Shown here: piece after piece, positions 16,794 to 25,311 of the stretch | Layout of the letters: every line of letters begins with the position of its first letter | Numbering within the stretch: position 1 is the stretch's first letter | From: Amycolatopsis sp. NBC_00345 | Lineage (GTDB): Bacteria; Actinomycetota; Actinomycetes; Mycobacteriales; Pseudonocardiaceae | Direction: 5' to 3' | DNA: 64,000 bases | Assembly: GCF_036116635.1 (NCBI RefSeq) | Contig: NZ_CP107995.1 | Location: 6,262,001-6,326,000, forward strand | Position numbers and translations under genes: made by a program | The notes under the pieces: generated by a model | The model's database searches: none | Told to the model about the DNA's origin: nothing | What the model saw: the letters and a program-made list of their open reading frames with translations, nothing else

Positions 16794-17084
16794 TTATTCG
16801 ACCGGCGCCGGTGGCTCCGCGATGTTCTCGGCCGGCGCGGCGTCGGCCGGGACCACGATCGGGCGCAGCAGCGCCCACGCCACGAAGATCGCCGTGAACA
16901 CGAGCAGGCCGATGCCGGCCCACAGGTTGATGTTCACCCCGGCGGCCTTGTCCAGGTCCGCCTGGGTGGTGAACGCCGCGCCCATCACCGTCAGCACCAC
17001 GCCGTACACGCCGGTCAGCAGCGCGATGATCAACCGGATGTCGAAAGCGCCCGCCTTGCGCGGCCGCGAGGACCCGTCAGTCAT
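16794..17084 (-). CDS. small two-helix membrane protein, probable partner of the adjacent symporter
   Basis: 96 residues: a basic cytoplasmic N-terminus (SSRPRKAGAFDIR), helix 1 at about 17-38, an external loop with KAAGVNINLW, helix 2 at about 53-73, and an acidic proline-rich tail. It starts 9 bp after the symporter stop on the same strand, so the two are co-transcribed. The pairing of a sodium/solute symporter with a two-helix protein resembles ActP with YjcH, though no sequence similarity to YjcH is evident. Function inferred from context only. Confidence 0.7.
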   Translation of the reverse strand: MTDGSSRPRKAGAFDIRLIIALLTGVYGVVLTVMGAAFTTQADLDKAAGVNINLWAGIGLLVFTAIFVAWALLRPIVVPADAAPAENIAEPPAPVE

Positions 17085-17093
17085 TCCGACCTC

Positions 17094-18791
17094 CTAGAAG
17101 ATGACGTTGAGGACGATGGTCACGACGAGCACGATGCCGGCCAGCAGGCCCGGCTTGCGGTACCAGCCCGAGTTCTCGCCGGTGTCGTCGTGCTTCAGCG
17201 AACCGCGCGGGGTCAGCGAGTAGACCAGCCCGACCAGCTCGCTGTCCGGCTTCGGCCGGGTGACCATCGAGACGCCGACGCTGACCAGGATGTCCACGAC
17301 GAACGCGACGCCGGCGGCCACGAAGCTGATGCCCTGACCGGTCAGCCCGAGGATCCCCGCCTGCGACAGGCTCCAGACCAGGATCGCGGACACGGTGCCC
17401 GACACCAGCCCGATCCAGCCCGCGCTCGCCGTCATCCGCTTCCAGAACATGCCGAGGATGAAGGTGGCGAACAGCGGCGCGTTGAAGAAGGAGAACAGGT
17501 CCTGCAGGTAGTTCAGGATGTTGCCCGAGTTCGACGCGATGAACGCGGTGCCGATCGCGAGGATCGTGCCGGCCGCGGTCACGCCGCGGCCGAGCCGCAG
17601 GTAGTAGCCGTCCGGCTTGTCCTTCTTGACGTACGCCTGCCAGATGTCGTACGTGAAGACGGAGTTGAACGCGCTCAGGTTGGCCGCCATGCCGGCCATG
17701 AAGGAGGCGAGCAGACCGGCGATGGCGATGCCGAGCATGCCGTTCGGCAGCAGGTCGCGCATCAGCAGCAGCAGCGCGTTGTTGAACGTGACGCCGCTCG
17801 GCGCGCTGCCGCCCTGGAGCAGGATTCCCTTGTCGTGCAAGTACTCCGGCACGGTGACCGCGGCGATCATGCCCGGGATGATCACGATGAACGGGACCAG
17901 CATCTTCGGGAACGCGCCGATGATCGGCGTGCGCCGCGCGGCCGACATGCTCTTCGACGCCATGGCGCGCTGGACCTCCACGAAGTTCGTGGTCCAGTAG
18001 CCGAAGGAGAGCACGAAGCCGAGGCCGAAGATGATGCCCAGCACCGAAAGGAAGTTGTTGCCGAAGCCGGTCAGGTTGTCACCGGGCCACGAATGCAGCT
18101 GCGCGGTACCGCCCGGGCTGCCGGTGACCTTGTCGACCAGGCCCTGCCAGCCGCCGACCTTCACCAGGCCGACGATGGTCAGCGGCAGCAGCGCGGCGAC
18201 GATCACGAAGAACTGCAGCACCTCGTTGTAGATCGCCGCGGACAGGCCGCCGAGCGCGGTGTAGGAGAGCACGATGACCGCCGCGATGACGATCGAGATC
18301 CACAGGTCCCAGCCGAGCAGCAGCTTCACCACGCTGGCCAGCAGGAACAGGTTCGCGCCGGCGATCAGGATCTGCGCGGCGGCGAAACTGATGCCGTTGA
18401 CCAGGTGCGCGACGTTGCCGAACCGGCGGCGCATGAACTCGGGAACGCTGCGCACCTTGGAGCCGTAGTAGAACGGCATCATCACGAGGCCGAGGAACAG
18501 CATCGCCGGGATCGCGCCGATCCAGAAGTAGTGCACGGTCGGCAGGCCGTACTGGGCGCCGTTGGCCGACATGCCCATCACCTCGACCGCGCCGAGGTTC
18601 GCCGATATGAACGCCAGCCCGGTCACCCAAGCCGGTAGCGATCGTCCGGAGAGGAAGAAGTCGAGACTGCTCGACACCTGCCTTCTGGCCAGATAACCGA
18701 TGCCGAGCACCAGCACGAAATAGAACGCCAACTCGATGTAGTCAATAGCACTAGCGTCGAGTCGCAGGTTCGCGTCGGCAAGGACGTGCAC
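17094..18791 (-). CDS. sodium:solute symporter (SSS family, SGLT-like)
   Basis: 565 residues from a GTG at 18791, chosen because GGAGG lies 8 bp upstream; the frame extends to 18884 without one. About 13 hydrophobic helices are visible. SSS signatures include GYLARRQVSSSLDFFLSGR in the first loop, GGLSAAIYNEVLQFF, and GYWTTNFVEVQRAMA, which resembles the SGLT sugar-binding region. Substrate is probably a sugar or a related polar solute taken up with sodium, but acids cannot be excluded. Operon with the small membrane protein at 16794. Confidence 0.88.
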   Translation of the reverse strand: MHVLADANLRLDASAIDYIELAFYFVLVLGIGYLARRQVSSSLDFFLSGRSLPAWVTGLAFISANLGAVEVMGMSANGAQYGLPTVHYFWIGAIPAMLFLGLVMMPFYYGSKVRSVPEFMRRRFGNVAHLVNGISFAAAQILIAGANLFLLASVVKLLLGWDLWISIVIAAVIVLSYTALGGLSAAIYNEVLQFFVIVAALLPLTIVGLVKVGGWQGLVDKVTGSPGGTAQLHSWPGDNLTGFGNNFLSVLGIIFGLGFVLSFGYWTTNFVEVQRAMASKSMSAARRTPIIGAFPKMLVPFIVIIPGMIAAVTVPEYLHDKGILLQGGSAPSGVTFNNALLLLMRDLLPNGMLGIAIAGLLASFMAGMAANLSAFNSVFTYDIWQAYVKKDKPDGYYLRLGRGVTAAGTILAIGTAFIASNSGNILNYLQDLFSFFNAPLFATFILGMFWKRMTASAGWIGLVSGTVSAILVWSLSQAGILGLTGQGISFVAAGVAFVVDILVSVGVSMVTRPKPDSELVGLVYSLTPRGSLKHDDTGENSGWYRKPGLLAGIVLVVTIVLNVIF

Positions 18792-19060
18792 CCGACCCAC
18801 CTCCGAATCAAACAATTTCCCACAGGAACCACCACGTTCCTGCCAGGCGGGAACAGTACTGCATGGATTCAGGGTCGGCACCACGACATGGCGGTTTTAG
18901 CCCGGAAGGCCTCCCCACCTCGGGGCAAGGAGGGCAAAAGAGGCTTTCCGACGGCTTCGGCGGGCGGCGCTCAGCGTCGGGTCGGCTTCAGCCGGAGGGG
19001 TCGGCAGACCAGCAGGTGTTGGCGGGCAACGGGATGCTGACCGCGGAAGAGCGGACCGGC
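18792..19060. other. gap with no recognised gene
   Basis: 269 bp between the symporter start and the nucS stop. It must hold the symporter promoter and any nucS terminator, but I see no clear hairpin, promoter or conserved peptide. Confidence 0.6.
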
Positions 19061-19720
19061 TCAGAACAGCCGGAACTCGTCGGATTCGATGCCGCGCAGC
19101 GCGTCGTAGTCCAGGGTCAGGCAGCGGATGCCGCGGTCCTCCGCGAGGGTACGGGCCTGGGGCTTGATGATCTGCGCGGCGAACACACCCTGCACCGGCG
19201 CCAGCAGCGGGTCGCGGTTGAGCAGTTCGAGGTAGCGCGTCAGCTGTTCCACGCCGTCGATCTCGCCGCGGCGCTTGATCTCGACGGCGACGCTGCCGCC
19301 GCCGGAGTCGCGGGCCATGATGTCGACCGGGCCGATGGCGGTGGGGAACTCGCGGCGCACCAGCGTGTAGCCGTCGCCGAGGGTCTTGATGTGCTCGGCC
19401 AGCAGCTCCTGGAGGTGGGCCTCGACGCCGTCCTTCTGCAGGCCCGGCTCGGCGCCCAGCTCCTGGGAGTGGTCGTGGTAGATCTCCTCGATCGAGATCA
19501 CCAGCTTCTCGCCCTGTTTGTTCTCGACGATCCACAGCTTGCCGTCCTCGATGAGCCAGCACGGCGGGCTCATCCAGTTCAGCGGCTTGTAGGCGCGGTC
19601 ATCGGAGTGGACGGACACGGAGCCGTCGGACTTGACGAGCAGCAACCGGGTGGCCATCGGCAGATGGGCGGTCAGACGGCCGGCGTAGTCGACCTGGCAG
19701 CGAGCGATCACGAGACGCAC
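19061..19720 (-). CDS. nucS: mismatch-specific endonuclease NucS (EndoMS)
   Basis: 219 residues from the GTG at 19720 (VRLVIARCQVDYAGRL), the exact start seen in mycobacterial NucS. The N-terminal DNA-binding half contains DDRAYKPLNWM; the C-terminal nuclease half has GPVDIMARD and VAVEIKRRGEIDGVEQL, giving the PD-(D/E)xK catalytic residues. It ends SDEFRLF, a beta-clamp-interacting tail. In actinobacteria NucS replaces MutS/MutL, cutting both strands at mismatches such as G-T. The neighbouring Nudix gene is divergent, 37 bp away. Confidence 0.96.
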   Translation of the reverse strand: MRLVIARCQVDYAGRLTAHLPMATRLLLVKSDGSVSVHSDDRAYKPLNWMSPPCWLIEDGKLWIVENKQGEKLVISIEEIYHDHSQELGAEPGLQKDGVEAHLQELLAEHIKTLGDGYTLVRREFPTAIGPVDIMARDSGGGSVAVEIKRRGEIDGVEQLTRYLELLNRDPLLAPVQGVFAAQIIKPQARTLAEDRGIRCLTLDYDALRGIESDEFRLF

Positions 19721-19757
19721 CCGCCGAGGGTAGGACAGGCTCCGCGATACTGGGCGA

Positions 19758-20297
19758 GTGGACCCCATTCAGCGTGTCGCGAGCCGCGAGGTGTACCGGA
19801 ACAACTGGATGACGGTGCGGGAGGACGCCATCCGCCGCCCCGACGGCAGCGAAGGAATCTACGGCGTGGTCGACAAACCGACCTACGCCTTGATCATCCC
19901 CCTCGACGGCGACCGGGTGCAGCTCGTCGAGCAGTTCCGCTACCCGCTGGGCGAGCGGCGCTGGGAGTTCCCGCAGGGCACCGCGCCCGACCTCGCCGAG
20001 ATGCCGCCCGCCGAGCTGGCCCGCCGCGAACTGCGCGAGGAAACGGGCCTGCGCGCGGAGACGATCACCGAACTCGGCCGGCTCGACGTCGCCCCCGGCC
20101 TGTCCAGCCAGCGCGGCCACGTCTACCTCGCCACCGGCCTCACCGAAGGCGAGCCGGAACGCGAGCTCGAAGAGCAGGACATGAGCACGGCCTGGTTCGC
20201 CCGCGCCGACGTGGAGAAGATGATCTCGACCGGCGGGATCACGGACGCGCAGACTGTCGCCGCTTACACGCTTCTGCTGCTGCACGAACGGCGCTGA
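19758..20297 (+). CDS. Nudix hydrolase (ADP-ribose pyrophosphatase-like)
   Basis: 179 residues from a GTG (VDPIQRVASREVYRNNWM). The Nudix box is present, ending ARRELREETGL with the catalytic REx(2)EE glutamates, preceded by EFPQGTAPDL. EQFRYPLGERRWEFPQG is typical of ADP-sugar pyrophosphatases. It would cut ADP-ribose or similar nucleoside diphosphates. Divergent from nucS and convergent with the XRE-cupin regulator. Confidence 0.9.
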   Translation: MDPIQRVASREVYRNNWMTVREDAIRRPDGSEGIYGVVDKPTYALIIPLDGDRVQLVEQFRYPLGERRWEFPQGTAPDLAEMPPAELARRELREETGLRAETITELGRLDVAPGLSSQRGHVYLATGLTEGEPERELEEQDMSTAWFARADVEKMISTGGITDAQTVAAYTLLLLHERR

Positions 20298-20328
20298 TGA
20301 TCTCGGTTTCCTCCACGGCGCTGCTCGC

Positions 20329-20943
20329 CTAAATGGACGGCGGCGTCACGACAACGATGATCTCAGCCTCGGCGTTCGTCATGTTCCGCCACCAATGCGG
20401 AGTCGTTGCCGGGTAGCTGACGCTGTCCCCTGGTTCCATGACAAAGGTCTGCTCGCCGATGTGGGCTTCCAGCCGTCCTCGGAGGACGGTGGCGAACTCC
20501 TCGCCTTCGTGCTCGGAGGGAACCTCCCTGGTGTCGTAGTTTTCCGGGATCAGGCACCGGAACACCTCGAGCGCACGGAGGAAGTCCGGGGTGAGCAACT
20601 CGAAGACCACGCGACTGCGCGGGAACACCAGCTGCCGTCGCGCGTCGGCCCGGACCACCCCCACCGTCGGCGGGGGAAGGGTCCTGGCCGCCTGGTCGCC
20701 GTCGCCCCGCACATGCGGCCGCCGATCGCCCTCGTCGAACAACGCGCTGGGCGGGAGGTCGAATACCAGCGCGAGCTTGTGCAGGTTCTCCAGGGACGGG
20801 TTGCCCACCCCCCGCTCGAGCTGACCGATCAGCCCCTTGCTGACCCCGGCCTTGTCCGCCACCTCGGCCACGGTCCAGTCACGCGCTTGCCGCTCACTGC
20901 GGATCCGGCGCCCCACGATCGGTGACACACGTTCGGTAGTCAT
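20329..20943 (-). CDS. XRE-family regulator with C-terminal cupin domain
   Basis: 204 residues. Residues 10-65 are an XRE helix-turn-helix (WTVAEVADKAGVSKGLIGQLERG, of which VSKGLIGQ is the recognition helix). Residues 115-200 form a cupin barrel: HEGEEFATVLRG, then GDSVSYPATTPHWWRN with metal-type histidines. This architecture (SutR/PuuR-like) senses a small ligand through the cupin. It is divergent from the flavin monooxygenase operon, with a strong operator-like palindrome between, so it very probably controls that operon. Confidence 0.92.
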   Translation of the reverse strand: MTTERVSPIVGRRIRSERQARDWTVAEVADKAGVSKGLIGQLERGVGNPSLENLHKLALVFDLPPSALFDEGDRRPHVRGDGDQAARTLPPPTVGVVRADARRQLVFPRSRVVFELLTPDFLRALEVFRCLIPENYDTREVPSEHEGEEFATVLRGRLEAHIGEQTFVMEPGDSVSYPATTPHWWRNMTNAEAEIIVVVTPPSI

Positions 20944-21078
20944 GGCCGACGTCCAATCTTCCGGGTGCGCGCTGACGGTGGTCCATCATCCTCGCACCGC
21001 GCCGGCCTCGGCGGGGACTCCTGCACCGCGGGAACGCGCATCACCGGCGCCCGTGACCGGGTCATCGATCGACACCAC

Positions 21079-21138
21079 GATGTCAACTTGGTCATTATGA
21101 TGTTCACGGTTGACATCATAATGCATCAGTGTGACTAT
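21079..21138 (+). promoter_or_regulatory. promoter with overlapping palindromic operators for the monooxygenase operon
   Basis: Two nested inverted repeats overlap: CATTATGATGT (21093-21103) with ACATCATAATG (21113-21123), and GATGTCAAC (21079-21087) with GTTGACATC (21109-21117). A consensus -35, TTGACA at 21110-21115, lies inside the right arm; a 17-bp spacer leads to a weak -10, GACTAT at 21133-21138. A repressor bound here would block RNA polymerase. The obvious candidate is the divergent XRE-cupin protein. The AT-rich run stands out against its surroundings. Confidence 0.65.
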
Positions 21139-21251
21139 GAAGTGGTACGGGGCCAGCTTGGGAGCGCCACCTGGGTCACCGGTGGCAGCTTCACCGCCCG
21201 CCTGCTTCCGGCCATCCGCGAATCCTTACTCACCTCATCCGGAGGAATACG

Positions 21252-22586
21252 ATGCTTCATCTCGCCTCATTACTCGCCACGCCCGGTATCCACCTTTACG
21301 GATGGCGGCACCCGGACGCGGATCCGGCCGTCGACATGGACTTCGATTTCTATGTCAGGACAACCCAGGCCGCGGAACGAGCGAAGCTCGACGCGGTATT
21401 CCTGGCCGACAGCGTGGCCGTTCCGGGTTATGGAAAACCAGAAGTCGCGACGACCGGGAAATCCCGGTACCCCAGGCTCGCCGGCCTGGAGCCGATCTCG
21501 CTGATCACGGCGCTGGCTCCACTGACCCGCAACATCGGCCTCATCGCCACTATGACGACGACATACAACGAGCCCTATCATGTCGCGCGCCGGATGGCTT
21601 CTGTTGATCACCTCAGCAAGGGGCGAGCGGGCTGGAACCTCGTCACATCCGAGGCCGAAGAAGAGTCGTTGAACTTCGGGTTCGAGCAGCACCTCGAACA
21701 TTCGCAGCGCTACGTGCGGGGCGGTGAATTCCACGATGTCGTGACCGCACTCTGGGACAGCTGGGACGAAGACGCCTTTGTGCTGGACAAGGCCACCGGA
21801 CAGATATTCGACCCGGCGAAGGTCCGGCGCATCGACCACAAAGGCGAGTACTTCACGGTGCAGGGGCCACTCAATGTCCCGCGTCCCCCGCAGGGACATC
21901 CCGTCATTGCCCAGGCCGGCGCTTCGGATCCGGGCCGGGAACTGGCGGCCCGCACGGCCGACCTCGTCTTCGTCGCGGCCCAGACGCTCGACGAGGCCAA
22001 GGAGTACTACGACGACGTCAAAGGCCGGCTGGCTCGCTACGGGCGGTCGAAGGATTCGCTCCGGATCCTGGCCGGCATCGTCCCGGTCGTGGCCGACACG
22101 GACGAACAGGCCGCCCGGATCGTGGACCAGCTCGCCGGCTTCATGACCGACGAAGACGCGGTGGCGCAGTTGCAGAGGTGGGCCGGCGACCTCGACCTGA
22201 CCGCGCTGCCCCTCGACGAGCCGTTGCCGGAGCTTCCCGAGATCAACAACGCCAAGGGGCGGCAGAAGATGCTCGTCGACATGGCGCGCCGGGACAACCT
22301 CACCCTCGGCGATCTTGCTCGCCGCTTCGCCGGCACCCTCGGCCATCGGCTTGTCTTCGGGTCCGCCCAAACCATCGCCGACGACCTGCAACTGTGGCAC
22401 GAAAGCGGAGCGGCCGACGGGTTCATGCTCATCTCCCCCTACTACCCCGGGCCGGCGATCGACTTCTTCGACAAGGTCGTGCCCGAACTCCAGCGCCGCG
22501 GCATTTTCCGAACGGAATACTCCGGACAGACGCTCCGAGACAACCTGGAAATCGCCGTGCCCGCAAACCAGTTCCACAACAAATAA
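21252..22586 (+). CDS. NtaA/SnaA/DszA-family FMN-dependent monooxygenase
   Basis: 444 residues; GGAGG lies 7 bp upstream of the ATG. Luciferase-like TIM-barrel proteins of this branch show LDAVFLADS near 45, ATMTTTYNEPYHVARRMASVDH near 105, GRAGWNLVTS near 130 and PVIAQAGASDPGRELAAR near 225, all present. These enzymes use reduced FMN from a separate reductase to oxidise substrates such as aminopolycarboxylates, thiophene sulfones, alkyl-sulfur compounds or antibiotic precursors. The substrate here is unknown. First gene of an operon with its flavin reductase and a ribBA-like gene. Confidence 0.93.
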   Translation: MLHLASLLATPGIHLYGWRHPDADPAVDMDFDFYVRTTQAAERAKLDAVFLADSVAVPGYGKPEVATTGKSRYPRLAGLEPISLITALAPLTRNIGLIATMTTTYNEPYHVARRMASVDHLSKGRAGWNLVTSEAEEESLNFGFEQHLEHSQRYVRGGEFHDVVTALWDSWDEDAFVLDKATGQIFDPAKVRRIDHKGEYFTVQGPLNVPRPPQGHPVIAQAGASDPGRELAARTADLVFVAAQTLDEAKEYYDDVKGRLARYGRSKDSLRILAGIVPVVADTDEQAARIVDQLAGFMTDEDAVAQLQRWAGDLDLTALPLDEPLPELPEINNAKGRQKMLVDMARRDNLTLGDLARRFAGTLGHRLVFGSAQTIADDLQLWHESGAADGFMLISPYYPGPAIDFFDKVVPELQRRGIFRTEYSGQTLRDNLEIAVPANQFHNK

Positions 22587-22625
22587 ATCAGACAACCGCG
22601 AACATCTTCCCAAGGTGGCGAGAAC

Positions 22626-23135
22626 ATGAACCATGAGAATGGATTTATCAGCCCAGCCCCAGCAGCGGAATTCCGTGCGGCGATGGCCGAGGTGTGCACC
22701 CCGATCTCCGTCGTGACAACCGTCGAAGACGGACGGCCGTACGGCACAACGGTAAGCGCGTTCCTCTCCCTGTCGATGACGCCGCCCATGGTCCTGGTTT
22801 CACTCGGCAAGCAATCGCACCTGCTTGAGGTAATGCGACGAACCAGCGCATTCGGACTGAATGTGCTGGCAACCGGTCAGTCGGAGTTCGCGCTGCATTT
22901 CGGGACGAAGGCTCCCGACAAGTTCAGCGGTATCGACTGGTCATACGAGTGCGGGTCCGCGCGACTGCCCGGGGTCGCGGTGTGGGTCGCAGGCACTGTG
23001 GACACGTTCGTCGAGGGCGGCGACCACGTGCTGATGCTCGGCAACGTGGCCGCCGCGGACACCACGGAGCTTGCGCCGCTGACGTATCACGCCCACGCCT
23101 TCGGCACTCACCACCGCTTCGCCGAGGCATCCTGA
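22626..23135 (+). CDS. flavin reductase (HpaC/NtaB-like)
   Basis: 169 residues. The flavin-reductase-like fold is marked by TPISVVTTVEDGRPYGTTVSAFLSLS near the N-terminus, then PPMVLVSLGKQS and the conserved GDHVLMLGNV in the C-terminal third. It makes FMNH2 from NAD(P)H for the monooxygenase encoded 39 bp upstream. Its TGA overlaps the ATG of the next gene by one base (TGATG), so the three genes are translationally linked. Confidence 0.92.
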   Translation: MNHENGFISPAPAAEFRAAMAEVCTPISVVTTVEDGRPYGTTVSAFLSLSMTPPMVLVSLGKQSHLLEVMRRTSAFGLNVLATGQSEFALHFGTKAPDKFSGIDWSYECGSARLPGVAVWVAGTVDTFVEGGDHVLMLGNVAAADTTELAPLTYHAHAFGTHHRFAEAS

Positions 23136-24270
23136 TGACGGGCCGATCGCCGGCCGCACGAGTGCGGCACGCCGCCTCCGCGCTCGCTGCCGGGGAGTTG
23201 GTGGTGGTCGCCGACGGCGCCGATCGGGAAAACGAGGTCGACCTGGTGGGCGCCGCCGAGCTGATGACACCGGAAAAGATGGCCTTCTTGGTGAGCCAAA
23301 CGAGTGGGATCGTCTGCGCGCCGATGAGCGGCGAGCGCTGTGCCGAACTGCGACTGCCGCAGATGGTGGAGCGTAATACCGACGCGCACGGCACTGCGTT
23401 CACGGTGAGCGTCGACCACGTCGATTCCGGTACCGGCGTGTCGGCGGCGGCGCGGACGCGTACGGTGCGCGCGCTCGCGGATCACGACACTCTGGCGGAA
23501 CAACTGCACCGGCCAGGGCATGTCTTTCCGCTCCGGGCCCGCGACGGCGGCGTGCTCGCCCGGGCCGGGCATACCGAGGCGGCGGTCGATCTGCTCGCGA
23601 TCGCCGGCCTGTGCCAGGTCGGGGTGATCTCGGAGCTGGTGGCGGCGGGCGGGGAGATGTTGCGTGGCGATCAGGCGGCGGGGTTCGCCGACGAACACGG
23701 GCTGCCCCTGGTCGCCGTCGCCGATGTCGTGCGCTATCGCACGCACATCGAGAAGCTCCTGAAGGACGTCGCATCGGCAACGATGCCGACCGTGTTCGGC
23801 GCGTCCCGGGCGATTGCCGGCCGTGACGCCCTGGATGGCACCGAGCACCTGGCCTGGCCTGGCCTGGACGACATCGCCGCACCGAGCGTGGTGTCCCGCT
23901 CCGCCGAGCTGATCGCCGATGAGGGCACCGGCCTCATCGTCTACCTACGCGGATACGAAGGCCGGGCGTCGGACTGGCCAACAAGATCCACGCGTACGCG
24001 CTACAGGATCAGGGACTGAACACCGTCGACGCCAATACCGCGCTCGGTCTGCCGGCGGACGCACGCCGTCACGACACCGGCGCCGAGATCCTCGTCGGTC
24101 TCGAGGTGTCCCGGCTGCGGATGATCACCAACAACCCAGCCAAGATCGCCGGCTGGCCGGCTACGGCCTCGACCTCGTCGGCCAAGTCCCGCTGCCGAGC
24201 GCGGCGACCCGGCTACCTGCGCACCAAACGCGACCGAATGGGCCACGACCTCGCGATCGGAAAAGGGATC
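23135..24270 (+). pseudogene. ribBA-like gene with intact RibB half and decayed RibA half
   Basis: Residues 1-200 are a 3,4-dihydroxy-2-butanone-4-phosphate synthase with key segments kept: ADGADRENEVD, TDAHGTAFTVSVDH, RPGHVFPLRAR and GHTEAAVDL. The following GTP cyclohydrolase II half lacks the roughly 20-residue zinc-cysteine stretch expected after DGTEHLAW. A single-base loss near 23965 then breaks the frame: the open reading ends at 24019, while GLANKIHAYALQDQG, TVDANTALGLPADAR and MITNNPAKIAG continue in another frame. Further frame changes occur near 24152 and 24210 before TKRDRMGHDL. RibB may still work; RibA cannot. Its place in a flavin-enzyme operon suggests original cofactor supply. 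Confidence 0.85.
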
Positions 24271-24335
24271 AGTCCGCTGGGAACGCGATGGTGGGCAAAG
24301 ATCGGCCAAACGCTGGTGGCCGGTAGCCAGTGCGG

Positions 24336-24400
24336 CCGTGGGCGAGCTGTTCGGTGCGGGCCTGCCCCAACACGACCGTAGGCAAGCTGTTCGGTGCGGG
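24336..24400. repeat. two direct 25-bp repeats
   Basis: 24336-24360 and 24376-24400 match at 23 of 25 positions (core AGCTGTTCGGTGCGGG), 40 bp apart, between the ribBA remnant and the crotonase stop. No gene is evident in 24271-24514. Confidence 0.75.
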
Positions 24401-24462
24401 GGGCGTCCCATGCCCAGTCTACCGGCCCACCCCGGCAAATCCCGTGGTCAAGCCGCAGCGGG

Positions 24463-24484
24463 CCCGAGTTGTCCACAACTCGGG
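24463..24484. repeat. 22-bp palindrome containing a DnaA-box-like core
   Basis: CCCGAGTTGT-CC-ACAACTCGGG is a perfect inverted repeat. Its core TTGTCCACA equals the GC-rich actinobacterial DnaA-box consensus, and a related CTGTGGGTAA follows at 24490-24499. It lies just beyond the crotonase stop (24515, minus strand), so a terminator is the simpler explanation. Confidence 0.5.
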
Positions 24485-24514
24485 AGGTCTGTGGGTAACC
24501 GAGTGCGGGAGCGC

Positions 24515-25288
24515 TCAGTCCGGCCATTCCGCGTGCCGCTTCTCCAGGAACGCGGCCATTCCCTCGCGCGCGCCGGGCAGCTGGGACGCCGAGGCCATCA
24601 CCTCGACGGCCAGCGCGTAGGCGTCCGCCTCGGGCCGGTCCAGCTGGGCGTACAGGGTCTGCTTTCCCATGGCCTTGCTGGCGCGGCTGCCACGGGTGGC
24701 GCGGGCCAGCAGCTCGGCGACGGCGTCGTCCAGTGAGTCGTCCGGGACCACGCGGTTGACGAGGCCCCAGTCGAGCGCGGTCGCCGCGTCCACGACGTCG
24801 CCGGTCAGGGCCAGTTCCATCAGGCGCTTGCGGCCGATGGAGCGCGCCACCGGCACCGCGGGCGTGTGGCAGAACCAGCCGCCTTTGCCGCCAGGGAGAG
24901 CGAAACCCGCCGACGCCGCCGCGACGGCCAGGTCGCACGACGCCACCAGCTGGCAGCCCGCCGCCGTCGCCAGGCCGTGCACCCGCGCGATCACGACCTG
25001 CGGCAACGACTGCATGGTCCGCATCAGCTCGGTGCACAGCGTCAGCAACGAGCGCACGCCCATCAGGTCGCGGGAGGCGACGTCGCCGAAGTCGTGGCCC
25101 GCGGAGAACACCGGGCCGGCGCCGGCGAGCACGATGCCCGTCGCGTCGGTCTCACCCGCCGAGCGGAACGCCGCGAGCAGCTCACTCAAGTGGTCGGCGG
25201 ACAGCGAGTTGCGCCGCGCCGCGCGGTTCATGGTGACGGTGATCGTGTCCCCGTCCCGTTTCACCAGGATGTGCTCGTACTCGCCCAT
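24515..25288 (-). CDS. enoyl-CoA hydratase/isomerase (crotonase) family protein, ECHDC3-like
   Basis: 257 residues. The crotonase fold shows GPVFSAGHDF (CoA pocket and oxyanion hole) and GLATAAGCQLVASCDLAVA. The two glutamates used by hydratases are replaced by Gln (GCQL) and Gly (ALPGGKGG). The same replacements and the following FCHTPAV segment resemble human ECHDC3, whose activity is not well defined. It is therefore unlikely to be a standard hydratase. The upstream 125-bp gap contains the nested palindrome at 25312. Confidence 0.87.
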   Translation of the reverse strand: MGEYEHILVKRDGDTITVTMNRAARRNSLSADHLSELLAAFRSAGETDATGIVLAGAGPVFSAGHDFGDVASRDLMGVRSLLTLCTELMRTMQSLPQVVIARVHGLATAAGCQLVASCDLAVAAASAGFALPGGKGGWFCHTPAVPVARSIGRKRLMELALTGDVVDAATALDWGLVNRVVPDDSLDDAVAELLARATRGSRASKAMGKQTLYAQLDRPEADAYALAVEVMASASQLPGAREGMAAFLEKRHAEWPD

Positions 25289-25311
25289 CCCCCGACCGTA
25301 CAGCGCTGTTC

